NCBI GenBank assembly: GCA_021443125.1
Contig: JABUUQ010000002.1
Coordinates: 911,216-937,737 of the forward strand
Origin: Bacteroidales bacterium
GTDB taxonomy: Bacteria; Bacteroidota; Bacteroidia; Bacteroidales; P3
Direction: 5' to 3'
Length of the DNA: 26,522 bases
Shown in pieces: positions 16,177 to 23,343 of the stretch. How positions within the stretch are numbered: the stretch's first letter is position 1; the number at the start of each line of letters is the position of its first letter. Position numbers and translations under genes: made by a program. Under the pieces are notes generated by a model. The model saw nothing but the letters and a program-made list of their open reading frames with translations. It was not told the DNA's origin and did not search any database.

Positions 16177-16205
16177 GTTTCATTGACAACAAGTTGAAGA
16201 GATAG

Positions 16206-16277
16206 GCCCCAATAGTTTAATGGATAAAATTTCAGATTCCGGTTCTGACGCTGAAGGTTCGATTCCTTCTTGGGGTA
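16206..16277 (+). tRNA. tRNA-Arg (anticodon CCG)
   Basis: A 72-base cloverleaf folds cleanly. The acceptor is GCCCCAA with TTGGGGT (a G-U pair at 1-72) and discriminator A. The D-stem GTTT/AAAT encloses an AATGGATA loop. The anticodon stem TCAGA/TCTGA has loop TTCCGGT, giving anticodon CCG, which reads CGG arginine codons. There is a 4-base variable loop, and the T-arm is GAAGG, TTCGATT, CCTTC. The 3' CCA is not fully encoded (CA follows the discriminator). It stands alone between metG and the kam genes. Confidence 0.93.
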
Positions 16278-16291
16278 CAAGACAGAAACAA

Positions 16292-16322
16292 AAGCAAGGA
16301 AAAATTTTTCAAAACCTTGCTT
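16292..16322. terminator. Hairpin after the tRNA gene
   Basis: AAGCAAGG (16292-16299) pairs with CCTTGCTT (16315-16322) around an A/T-only central part. It may end the tRNA transcript. On the minus strand it is followed by a T-rich tract and could back up the kamE terminator. Confidence 0.5.
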
Positions 16323-16393
16323 CCAAAAATTCTTCCCTTGAAACAAATTTCCTATTTGCTTGCCAAATGTTTGCGCTGAAAATGAAAAATATA

Positions 16394-16425
16394 AGACTGA
16401 TAAAGAGGGGAGTCCTTATCAGTCT
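16394..16425 (-). terminator. Intrinsic terminator of kamDE
   Basis: A perfect 10-bp stem, AGACTGATAA with TTATCAGTCT, encloses a 12-base loop. On the minus strand it is followed by a T-rich stretch and lies about 22 bases past the kamE stop. Confidence 0.75.
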
Positions 16426-16447
16426 TTGTTTATTGTTGTATGGCAAA

Positions 16448-17236
16448 TTATTTGCCCATGCGTTTTGCTAATTCTTCTGAGATGAAAGATGCTACATCGT
16501 CTGCATAGGTGTTGGCACCGAAACCTGCATCGTAGCCAAGTTCTTTTGCCAATTCGTGTGTGATACGAGCACCACCGCAACAAAGAATGATTTTATCTCT
16601 TAAACCTTCTGCTTCAAGCATTTCCACAAGTTCAGTAAGGTTTTGGATATGTACATCTTTTTGTGTTACAGTTTGAGAAACCAACAAAGCATCTGCTTTC
16701 ATTTCTATTGCTTTTGCTATGAATTCTTCGTTAGGCACTTGAGAACCCATATTCAAAGCCTCTATCATTTCGTAACGCTCTAAGCCATAGTGTCCTGCAT
16801 AGCCTTTCATATTCATTATGGCGTCTATTCCGACCGTATGGGCGTCTGTACCTGTTGAAGCACCAACGATAACGATTTTTCTACCAATATGCTCTTTGAT
16901 ATATTCGTCATTTTCGTGCATATCCATTACATTGCTTTCCACTTTTGGAACATGAATAGTTGTGTAATCCACTGTATGTGTGCAAGAACCGTAGCAGTTA
17001 AAGAATGTGAAACCTTTTGTCAATTCTTTGTAGTAAACAACCATAGGGTTTTCAAAGCCCATTTTTTTCATAAGTTGTTTTGCTGCTTCAACGCCTTCTT
17101 CGCCTGCAGGAACGGGTAGAGAAAAACTCAACTGTGTTTTTCCGTCGTTCATTGTGTCGCCATAAGGCTTAACTTTTGTAAGGTCAAGCGTGGTATCGTA
17201 GTTACGCTCTTCTGTTGAATATAATCCTGCACTCAT
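16448..17236 (-). CDS. kamE: Lysine 5,6-aminomutase beta subunit (B12-binding)
   Basis: This 262-residue subunit carries the cobalamin-binding Rossmann domain of D-lysine/L-beta-lysine 5,6-aminomutase. The enzyme uses adenosylcobalamin and PLP to move an amino group by a radical mechanism in lysine fermentation. The base-off B12 motif D-x-H-x-x-G is DAHTVG at 131-136, with cobalt ligand His133. Lys144, which forms the PLP Schiff base, falls at exactly the position I recall for the Clostridium sticklandii enzyme. Later B12-fold segments include ALLVSQTVTQKDVH and IILCCGGARI. Length and numbering match the lysine enzyme rather than ornithine 4,5-aminomutase, whose large subunit is a fused, longer protein. 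Its ATG overlaps the kamD stop by one base. Confidence 0.95.
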   Translation of the reverse strand: MSAGLYSTEERNYDTTLDLTKVKPYGDTMNDGKTQLSFSLPVPAGEEGVEAAKQLMKKMGFENPMVVYYKELTKGFTFFNCYGSCTHTVDYTTIHVPKVESNVMDMHENDEYIKEHIGRKIVIVGASTGTDAHTVGIDAIMNMKGYAGHYGLERYEMIEALNMGSQVPNEEFIAKAIEMKADALLVSQTVTQKDVHIQNLTELVEMLEAEGLRDKIILCCGGARITHELAKELGYDAGFGANTYADDVASFISEELAKRMGK

Positions 17237-18798
17237 TATTGTTTTCCTCCTTTGCCTTTCATTAGTTCAATAAATGGATTGTAGTAGTGTTCGCTCTTTT
17301 CAAACACACCTTGCAAGCCTTTTCCTCCGTCTCTTGGTCGTTTTACATCGCCAAAAATTCCTTTTTCCAAAGCAGAGAACAATCCCTCGTTCTGCATTCT
17401 TTCCAAAAGGTTTACTGCATCGTCCAACACTTTCTTTGCACGGGTTTGCATAATACCGTCTTTTTTGAATTCTATATCATCACCAAAATCATGCATATTG
17501 TTGAAGATATAACGTGCGTTTTCTATAGAAACATAACGGTCTGACATGAAAGGAGTGTGGATGGCCTCTGTCATCATACCAAGAAGCTGCAAGCCTTGGT
17601 GTGTCATAATACCTATCTCGTTAAACAATGCGTCCTGAATTTGACCACGGAAAATGTTTCCTGTCATAAATTTTGTAGGAGGCATATATTTTATAGGAGC
17701 ATTAGGGAAAATTTCTCTAATAAGCTGTGCTTGAGCTAATTCGTAAAGGAAACCGTTCTTTAGGTTAGGGTCCATTTCAAAAGCATGACCAAGTCCCATT
17801 TGTTCTTCCGGCATACCTGCTGCAAAAGCAAGCTGTTCGTTGATGAAATCGGAAGCCAAAACAGTGTGAGCCTCATCGAAAGCATCAGCAGTAGTAAGGT
17901 AGTTGTCCTCACCTGTGTTTATAATGATACCAGCATAACCATTGATGATACGAGAGAAGAATTGGTCGATAAGAGTACGCTTCATATTTATATCACGGAA
18001 CAAAATTCCATAAAGAGCGTCATTTAGCATAACATCCAAACCTTCCAAAGCACCCATTGCAGCGATTTCTGGCATGCAAAGTCCTGAACAATAGTTGCAT
18101 AGACGAATATATCTACCCACTTCCTCACCAACTTCGTCAAGAGCTTTTCTCATGATGCGGAAGTTCTCTTGTGTGGCAAAAGTACCGCCAAAACCTTCTG
18201 TAGTAGCACCATAAGGCACATAGTCAAGAAGAGATTGACCAGTTGTACGAATAACAGCGATAATGTCTGCACCTTGTCTTGCACCTGCTTGCGCCTGAAT
18301 AACATCCTCATAAATGTTACCAGTTGCAACAATAATATATAGGAAAGGTTTTTCGCCTTCGCCAATAGTTTCTATATACTCTTCACGCTTTCTTCTTCTG
18401 TCTATGATTCTTTTCAAAGAAGCATCAATGTATGGTTGCAATGCTTCGCGTGCTTGTTTCTCGTCGCCTTGGGGTAGGGTAGTGATGTCGAGTTTGCCGT
18501 CTGCAATTTGTTGAGCAATCTCATTAGGAGAAAGTTTTGTCTGCAAAACAGCATTGCCCATAATAAACATAACACCATCATTAAGGCGTCCTTTTTCTTG
18601 AATGAAATCAACAACGACATTTGGCAATGGTACATCATTCATATCAACTCCATCAATACCAAGCAAACGACAGATTGTTCTTTCGCATGTTACGGTAGAA
18701 TAGTCAGCAGCAAAGGTTTCGACCTCATCAGAGATTTTCTTTGCCAGTTGTTTTCCGTAAGCAACTTTGTTAAAATCTATACCTAATTTACTTTCCAT
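17236..18798 (-). CDS. kamD: Lysine 5,6-aminomutase alpha subunit
   Basis: This 520-residue TIM-barrel subunit holds the PLP and substrate site and pairs with KamE as an alpha2beta2 enzyme. Residues I recall as contacting PLP or lysine in the Clostridium sticklandii structure are all present at the same numbers: Arg184, Ser189, Ser238, Tyr263, Arg268, Asp298, Asn299 and Lys370. This argues for retained function. Other lysine-fermentation genes (lysine 2,3-aminomutase kamA, kdd, kce, kal) are absent from the window, so the pathway either lies elsewhere or is partial. The gene begins a two-gene minus-strand operon with a TACCTTTG -7 element, diverging from an XRE-type regulator across a 442-base AT-rich gap. 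Confidence 0.96.
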   Translation of the reverse strand: MESKLGIDFNKVAYGKQLAKKISDEVETFAADYSTVTCERTICRLLGIDGVDMNDVPLPNVVVDFIQEKGRLNDGVMFIMGNAVLQTKLSPNEIAQQIADGKLDITTLPQGDEKQAREALQPYIDASLKRIIDRRRKREEYIETIGEGEKPFLYIIVATGNIYEDVIQAQAGARQGADIIAVIRTTGQSLLDYVPYGATTEGFGGTFATQENFRIMRKALDEVGEEVGRYIRLCNYCSGLCMPEIAAMGALEGLDVMLNDALYGILFRDINMKRTLIDQFFSRIINGYAGIIINTGEDNYLTTADAFDEAHTVLASDFINEQLAFAAGMPEEQMGLGHAFEMDPNLKNGFLYELAQAQLIREIFPNAPIKYMPPTKFMTGNIFRGQIQDALFNEIGIMTHQGLQLLGMMTEAIHTPFMSDRYVSIENARYIFNNMHDFGDDIEFKKDGIMQTRAKKVLDDAVNLLERMQNEGLFSALEKGIFGDVKRPRDGGKGLQGVFEKSEHYYNPFIELMKGKGGKQ

Positions 18799-18855
18799 TA
18801 TTTTGTGTCTTTATTTCTTATAATTGTTTTTTCGACTATATATAATAATAAGTTG

Positions 18856-18863
18856 CAAAGGTA
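18856..18863 (-). promoter_or_regulatory. -7 element for kamDE
   Basis: On the minus strand this reads TACCTTTG, a TAnnTTTG match 57 bases before the kamD start. No clear -33 element is present upstream. Confidence 0.5.
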
Positions 18864-18914
18864 CGAAAAAAAAATTATTTATAAAAATAGTATTGTCATT
18901 ATCTATTCAGAAAA

Positions 18915-19240
18915 TTGTAAACTCAATAAAAGATAATTATACAAAACTAAATAACAATACATTTGTAAATACAATAATACGACAATACATTTGTAAAATT
19001 GTAAATAAAGAACAATGTATTGAGTTGCATTACATAACTAAAAAACAAGGTATTGTTATAATATAGCTAATTATTGTAGTTGTCATAATATAAGTATTTT
19101 AGAAATTTGTGCTAAACTGTAACTTTACCACAGTTATTTCGTATATAAATTACACTTGTAAATATAATTATCATTAAATATGTAAATTTGTAAATATGTT
19201 ACAAAAGTTAAATAATGTAAAATAAATTCACAAATGTATT
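18915..19240. repeat. Iterated TTGTAAAT / AATACATTTGT motif array
   Basis: TTGTAAA(T/A/C) occurs at 18915, 18963, 18991, 18999, 19156 and 19188. ATGTAAA(T/A) variants occur at 19180 and 19215. The longer word AATACATTTGT occurs directly at 18956-18966 and 18984-18994, embedded in a 16-base direct repeat 28 bases apart. It occurs inverted at 19230-19240, touching the start codon of the XRE-type gene. Such a layout is what repeated binding sites for a small regulator would look like. AT bias makes some matches likely by chance. Confidence 0.5.
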
Positions 19241-19756
19241 ATGGCAATACAAGATAGAATACTTCAAATTATGCAAAATTATGGTATGAATTCTGGTCAG
19301 TTTGCAAGCAAATTGGGAGTTCAACCATCAAACATTTCTCATATTCTTTCAGGGAGAAACAAGCCAAGTTTGGATTTTGTTACAAAAATTTTGAAGGCTT
19401 TCCCCGATATAGACTACAAATGGTTGGTTATGAATCAGGGTGCAATGCTTTCTGTTGGTGAGCATAAACGAATAGCGGCTAAAGAGGAAATAGTTGAAAA
19501 ACAAGAAACAAAAGAGATAGTCATTCCTGTTGTGCAAGAAGAAAAAACAGAGCAAGAAACAGAAAAACAAAACGAGGTTTTAGATTTATTTTCTCCCGAA
19601 ATAAAAAAAGAAAAGCCCGTTTCAATAATTGAACGCCCGATTGTTGTTCAGCCTACTGCAAAGCAGGAACTTTCAACGCAACCTATTCAAAAACATATAG
19701 AAAAGATTGTTGTATTTTATTCCGACAACACATTTGAGGAGATAGAAAAACGATAG
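19241..19756 (+). CDS. XRE-family helix-turn-helix protein
   Basis: This 171-residue putative transcription regulator has an N-terminal Cro/C1-type domain at about 1-68, with the recognition region QFASKLGVQPSNISHILSGR (20-39) followed by PSLDFVTKILKAFPDIDYKWL. A Glu/Lys/Gln-rich low-complexity linker occupies about 76-150. A short conserved-looking tail, IEKIVVFYSDNTFEEIEKR, ends the protein, a pattern I associate with Bacteroidota HTH proteins of this size. It is divergent from kamDE. An inverted copy of the AATACATTTGT word abuts its start codon, so autoregulation is plausible. Its actual targets are unknown. Confidence 0.8.
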   Translation: MAIQDRILQIMQNYGMNSGQFASKLGVQPSNISHILSGRNKPSLDFVTKILKAFPDIDYKWLVMNQGAMLSVGEHKRIAAKEEIVEKQETKEIVIPVVQEEKTEQETEKQNEVLDLFSPEIKKEKPVSIIERPIVVQPTAKQELSTQPIQKHIEKIVVFYSDNTFEEIEKR

Positions 19757-19791
19757 TTTGCCTTGCTTCTTGATTTTTATTCTGCAAATGC

Positions 19792-19822
19792 GTTGAAATG
19801 TCTGAAAAAAACATTATCTTTG
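19792..19822 (+). promoter_or_regulatory. Promoter of the nrnA-to-recN run
   Basis: TTG at 19793-19795 and TATCTTTG at 19815-19822 are separated by 19 bases, close to the Bacteroidota -33/-7 consensus. The start codon of the DHH phosphoesterase lies 31 bases past the -7 element. Confidence 0.65.
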
Positions 19823-19853
19823 CATATTATATAAATGTAATATGTATTGAATT

Positions 19854-20870
19854 ATGAATTTTAACGAAAAAGACATTTTAACGCTTAAAAAGTTTATAGA
19901 AAACGCTAACACAATCACTTTGCTATCTCACAATAATCCAGATGGCGATGCAATAGGTTCTACCTCTGCTATGTTTCATTATTTGAAGGAGAAAGGTAAA
20001 AATGTTGTTACTATCTTTCCTAACAACCCGCCTGAACATCTTAAGTTTATTCATGATGGAGTTAATCCAATTGTTGTTGAAAAGGAGTTTCAAAAAGCAA
20101 AGCAAAGACTGCAAGAATCTGATTTACTGATGATTTTGGATATGAATGCTTTGCACAGAAGCAATGAAAATCTACAAAATATCATAAACGAACTTTCTTT
20201 GACCAAGATATTGATAGACCATCACGAAAAACCCGAAACTTTTGATTTGAATTTCTCATATCCAGACGCAAGTGCAACATGTGAAGTCGTATATTCTCTC
20301 CTTAATACATTGGAAAACAAAGAGGTATTCTCAAAAGCAATATCTCTGCCTTTGTATTGTGGAATTATGACAGACACAGGTTCGCTTTCTTATTCTTGCG
20401 ACCATCCTGAAATCTATTATATAGTTGGTAATTTGGTTAAAGCAGGGCTTGAGCCAAGAAACATACACTACGATATATTCAATAAATGGTCTGAGAAGCG
20501 TATGAAGTTATTTGGTTATGCTACATGTAAAAAATTAGAGATATTTGAAAAAGAAAGGGCTGCATATATATGGCTGACAAAGGAAGAGTTAAAGGATTAC
20601 GACTATAAAACAGGGGATTTGGAAGGTCTTGTAAATGAGTGTTTGAAACTTGGAGATGTTGATTTTGGTGTTTTGATATCTGAAAGAAAAGATCATATAA
20701 AGTTGAATTTCCGTTCTAAATATCCGACTATAAATGTAGAAAAATTTGCATCGAAATGGAATGGTGGTGGTCATATTATGGCGGCTGCAGCCAAAAGTAA
20801 AGAACCTATGGAGGTTGTAAGAGAGAAACTTAAAAAACAAATCAAGGCAAAAGAATTCCTTTCTGAATAA
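19854..20870 (+). CDS. DHH/DHHA1 phosphoesterase (NrnA-like nanoRNase/pAp phosphatase)
   Basis: This 338-residue cytoplasmic enzyme of the bifunctional oligoribonuclease/PAP-phosphatase (NrnA) family degrades 2-5-nucleotide RNAs and dephosphorylates 3'-phosphoadenosine 5'-phosphate, using Mn2+. DHH motifs are complete: HNNPDGDA at 26-33 (His26, Asp30, Asp32), Asp96 in LDMNALHRS, the DHH triad at 122-124 (IDHHEKPE), and Asp174 in MTDTG. The DHHA1 domain has the substrate-binding GGGH at 304-307 in WNGGGHIMAAA. Length fits NrnA and is too short for RecJ. It heads a seven-gene run, with the first FKBP gene nine bases downstream. Confidence 0.9.
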   Translation: MNFNEKDILTLKKFIENANTITLLSHNNPDGDAIGSTSAMFHYLKEKGKNVVTIFPNNPPEHLKFIHDGVNPIVVEKEFQKAKQRLQESDLLMILDMNALHRSNENLQNIINELSLTKILIDHHEKPETFDLNFSYPDASATCEVVYSLLNTLENKEVFSKAISLPLYCGIMTDTGSLSYSCDHPEIYYIVGNLVKAGLEPRNIHYDIFNKWSEKRMKLFGYATCKKLEIFEKERAAYIWLTKEELKDYDYKTGDLEGLVNECLKLGDVDFGVLISERKDHIKLNFRSKYPTINVEKFASKWNGGGHIMAAAAKSKEPMEVVREKLKKQIKAKEFLSE

Positions 20871-20879
20871 TATTTTGCG

Positions 20880-21431
20880 ATGGAAATCCATAAAAGTCTA
20901 ATTTTCTGTGCAATAGTCTGCTTGTCGTTGTCGTGTTCAAAAGCACCTAACGAAGATTTTGCTGTTGGAAGAAACGAACAAGAGAACCTTCAAAAAGAAA
21001 GACAGCAAAAACTGGAAAACTCTCTTACAGAGGCAAATAAAATCATTTCTGCAAAAGAAGAACAAAGGATTCTTGCCTATGCAGAGCGTAGAGGTTTGAA
21101 ACTAAACAAGCATTCAGGAATTTATTACGAAGAAACAAAAAAAGGAAACGGCGTAATAATTGACGAAAACAAGTTTGTAAAAATCTCCTATAATGCCTAC
21201 TATCTTAATGGTAACAAAGTGGAAGATTCTCAGCAAGTTAAGACTTTTAAGGTTGGTGGCGACACAGATATTGTTTTTGGCCTTAGAATAGCTGCAAAGC
21301 AATTGTCGAAAGGTAGCAAAGCTTGCGTTATCGTTCCCGACAATATGGCTTTTTGGCTTGATGAAAATGGCGAAAAACAAGAGGCCGATGCAACTTTGGT
21401 TTACGATATTGAAATTATTGATGTAGAATAA
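20880..21431 (+). CDS. FKBP-like lipoprotein (GldI-like, divergent)
   Basis: This 183-residue protein has a lipoprotein signal ending in SLSC, with Cys19 as the lipidated residue, so it should be membrane-anchored in the envelope. An Asn/Glu/Gln/Lys-rich helical stretch (about 27-70) precedes one FKBP-like domain (about 75-182: SGIYYEETKKGNG, KISYNAYYLNG, VVPDN..). The domain keeps the FKBP strand order, but the active-site loop is reduced: the usual PGWEEAL-type segment is FGLRIAAKQLSKGSKACVIV, without the proline and aromatic residue. Isomerase activity is therefore doubtful, and a chaperone role is more likely. It is the first of three consecutive FKBP relatives. Confidence 0.82.
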   Translation: MEIHKSLIFCAIVCLSLSCSKAPNEDFAVGRNEQENLQKERQQKLENSLTEANKIISAKEEQRILAYAERRGLKLNKHSGIYYEETKKGNGVIIDENKFVKISYNAYYLNGNKVEDSQQVKTFKVGGDTDIVFGLRIAAKQLSKGSKACVIVPDNMAFWLDENGEKQEADATLVYDIEIIDVE

Positions 21432-21447
21432 AATACAAAAGACAATA

Positions 21448-22338
21448 ATGAAAACAACTATAAGACTGCTTGCAATTTTTTCAACAATTCTTATTCTTTT
21501 TCCTTCTTGCAAAAAAGACAACGGATTCGAAAAAACAGAGTTAGGGTTTTCGTTCAAACATTGCACAACAAACCAGAATTCTCCAAAAGCCAATGGTGGT
21601 GATATTATTTTTGGACAGATGAAAATTTTGTTGAACAACAAAGAACTGATTTTTTCCAATTATGGCAAGCCAGACAGGTTGTTTGTTATAGACAAGAACG
21701 CAAAAGTTGGCTCTATCGACGAATTCCTTACCACACTGCACCTTGGCGATTCTGCTATTATGGTAGCACCTGCCGACAGTGTAGCAAAATACCTTAATAA
21801 TGTTGTTGCGAAACCAAGTGATAAGGTTTATTTCTATCTGAGCGTTACTCAAATTATCTCTGTTTCGGAACTTTCCACTCATGAGGCTGAAAAACTAAGA
21901 AATCAGCAGAAAGAAGAGGAGGCTTTGACAGAGTTTGTGCTTGCAAAGTATGAAAAGGCAGTGAAAAAAGAGAGTGGTTTATTCTATGTCAATATCTATG
22001 AAGGACAGGGTGCAAAGGCAGAGTATGGAAAGAAAATGGTTGTGAATTACACTGTTACAGACACTGCAGGAACAATACTTGACTCAAATGTGGAAGAGGT
22101 AGCAATAAAAGGAAACATAAAAACACCTCAAAAACATTACGCACCATTCGAATTTACATTGGGGGATGATGGTCTTATTGCAGGTTGGTCCGAAGGTATT
22201 TCATATATGAGAGCTGGAGGACACGCAAAACTTGTTGTTCCTTCGCGTTTGGCATATGGAGAGTTGGGTTTCCATTCCATAGGTCCAAACACACCTTTGG
22301 TTTTTGATATTTATCTGCTTAAAGTCCTTGACGAATAA
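21448..22338 (+). CDS. FKBP-type peptidyl-prolyl isomerase lipoprotein with extra N-terminal FKBP-like half
   Basis: This 296-residue lipoprotein has a lipobox FPSC with Cys21. Residues about 175-295 form a recognisable FKBP domain: SGLFYVNIYEGQG, KMVVNYTVTDTAGTILDS, LIAGWSEGISYMRAGGHA, LVVPSRLAYGELG and TPLVFDIYLL. Trp247 sits where the FKBP floor tryptophan or a related aromatic is expected. Residues about 31-138 resemble a second, degenerate copy: SIDEFLTTLHLGDSAIMVAP mirrors the IAGWSEGISYMRAGGHAKLVVP stretch, and VYFYLSVTQII mirrors the last strand. A charged helix (140-172) links them. It probably aids folding of exported proteins. The gene is 16 bases after its paralogue. Confidence 0.87.
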   Translation: MKTTIRLLAIFSTILILFPSCKKDNGFEKTELGFSFKHCTTNQNSPKANGGDIIFGQMKILLNNKELIFSNYGKPDRLFVIDKNAKVGSIDEFLTTLHLGDSAIMVAPADSVAKYLNNVVAKPSDKVYFYLSVTQIISVSELSTHEAEKLRNQQKEEEALTEFVLAKYEKAVKKESGLFYVNIYEGQGAKAEYGKKMVVNYTVTDTAGTILDSNVEEVAIKGNIKTPQKHYAPFEFTLGDDGLIAGWSEGISYMRAGGHAKLVVPSRLAYGELGFHSIGPNTPLVFDIYLLKVLDE

Positions 22339-22382
22339 CAATAAAAGAATAATAAATGTTTAATAATAAATAACTTAAAGAA

Positions 22383-23324
22383 ATGAAAAAGATATTTTTA
22401 TTAGCGATTGCCGTATTTGCATTCGGTTGTCTTAATGCACAAGAATTGCCAAAAGGCTTCAAAAAGTCAGACAACAACATAATTTACAGAGTCAATAAAG
22501 TCAATGCAGAAGGCAAGCAAGTGCAGGAAAATGATATAACAATAGGAAAATTTTCAATAAAAATAAATGACAGTATAATTCAAAACACTTATTCAGCACC
22601 AAAAGACCATCCTTGTTTTTTGGTAAGCCAGCAGACAAAAGTTTTTAAGGGCGATTTGATGGACGCAATAACAATGATGAGAGAAGGAGAGGATTATACT
22701 TTTGCTTTTCCTGTGGATTCTATGCGTAAGATGATGAACATACCAGCAACAATAAACGAAGGATATGTTTATTATAAAGTAAAGGTTGCTCAATCAATCA
22801 CCAAAGAACAATTTGAACAACAAGAAAAAGCAAGACAAGATTCCATAAAAGCCCAAAACGAAATACTTAAAGTAAAAGAACAGGAAACAATTGCTAACTA
22901 CTTGAAAACAAACAATTGGAGCGACAAAAACATAGAGGGTATCTATTACAAGGAATTGAAGGAAGGCACAGGCGAATTGGCAAAAGTAGGTGATGTTGTC
23001 AAAGTTCATTATATCGGTCAGTTGTTAGACGGAACCTATTTTGACACTTCGGTTGATACAGTAGCAAAAGCAAACAATCTATACAACCCACAAAGAAAAT
23101 ATGAGCCATTGGAGTTTCCTATTGGTGCAGGAAAGATGATTCCAGGCTTTGAAATTGCAGTCAGACAAATGAAACAAGGTGGTCGTGCAGTTGTTGTATT
23201 GCCTTCAAACCTTGCTTATGGCGATAGAGATATGGGTGTAATAAAACCTTACTCACCTTTGATGTTCACATTAGAGTTGGTAAGTATTGAAACCAAACAG
23301 ACAACAACAAAAACTAATAAATAA
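22383..23324 (+). CDS. Exported FKBP-type peptidyl-prolyl cis-trans isomerase with N-terminal FKBP-like half
   Basis: This 313-residue protein has a signal sequence. LNA-Q cleavage after residue 19 is most likely, though Cys16 could be a weak lipobox. The C-terminal FKBP domain (about 185-303) is the best conserved of the three: VGDVVKVHYIGQLLDGTYFD, LEFPIGAGKMIPGFEIAVRQ and VVVLPSNLAYGD, with Tyr210, Phe220, Ile253 and Pro254 in canonical positions, so activity is plausible. The N-terminal half (25-138) carries DLMDAITMMREGEDYTFAFP and YVYYKVKVAQ, again echoing an FKBP domain's second half. It is joined through a Glu/Gln/Lys-rich coiled-coil-like helix (140-178). It lies in the periplasm or envelope and is third in the FKBP series. 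Confidence 0.9.
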   Translation: MKKIFLLAIAVFAFGCLNAQELPKGFKKSDNNIIYRVNKVNAEGKQVQENDITIGKFSIKINDSIIQNTYSAPKDHPCFLVSQQTKVFKGDLMDAITMMREGEDYTFAFPVDSMRKMMNIPATINEGYVYYKVKVAQSITKEQFEQQEKARQDSIKAQNEILKVKEQETIANYLKTNNWSDKNIEGIYYKELKEGTGELAKVGDVVKVHYIGQLLDGTYFDTSVDTVAKANNLYNPQRKYEPLEFPIGAGKMIPGFEIAVRQMKQGGRAVVVLPSNLAYGDRDMGVIKPYSPLMFTLELVSIETKQTTTKTNK

Positions 23325-23343
23325 TCAATTAAAACAAATTAAA

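Larger units (their letters stand above)
18799..19240. other. AT-rich divergent intergenic region with iterated motifs
   Basis: This 442-base region between kamD and the XRE-type gene is strongly AT-rich. It holds the kamD -7 element near its left end and repeated TTGTAAAT-like words from 18915 to 19222. No RNA gene or recognisable riboswitch is visible. The 80-codon open frame inside it is Asn/Ile/Lys-rich and looks like a product of base composition. Confidence 0.7.

Noticed and set aside
16220..16471. Plus-strand open frame of 83 codons over the tRNA gene
   Set aside because: It begins inside the tRNA, crosses two hairpins and runs into kamE on the other strand.
18799..18855. Cobalamin or lysine riboswitch in the kamD leader
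   Set aside because: The leader after the -7 element is only about 57 bases, AT-rich and without the conserved B12-box or lysine-element helices.
18824..19066. Plus-strand open frame of 80 codons upstream of the XRE-type gene
   Set aside because: It is Lys/Asn/Ile-rich, reflecting AT-rich DNA, overlaps the kamD promoter region and motif array, and has no known family pattern.
21114..21659. 181-codon minus-strand open frame across two FKBP genes
   Set aside because: It crosses the boundary of two clearly coding plus-strand genes and has no recognisable features.
23287..23343. Longer N-terminus for the exonuclease starting at 23287
   Set aside because: It overlaps the end of the third FKBP gene and adds a Gln/Lys/Asn-rich stretch that is just the intergenic sequence; the ATG at 23344 fits the family.
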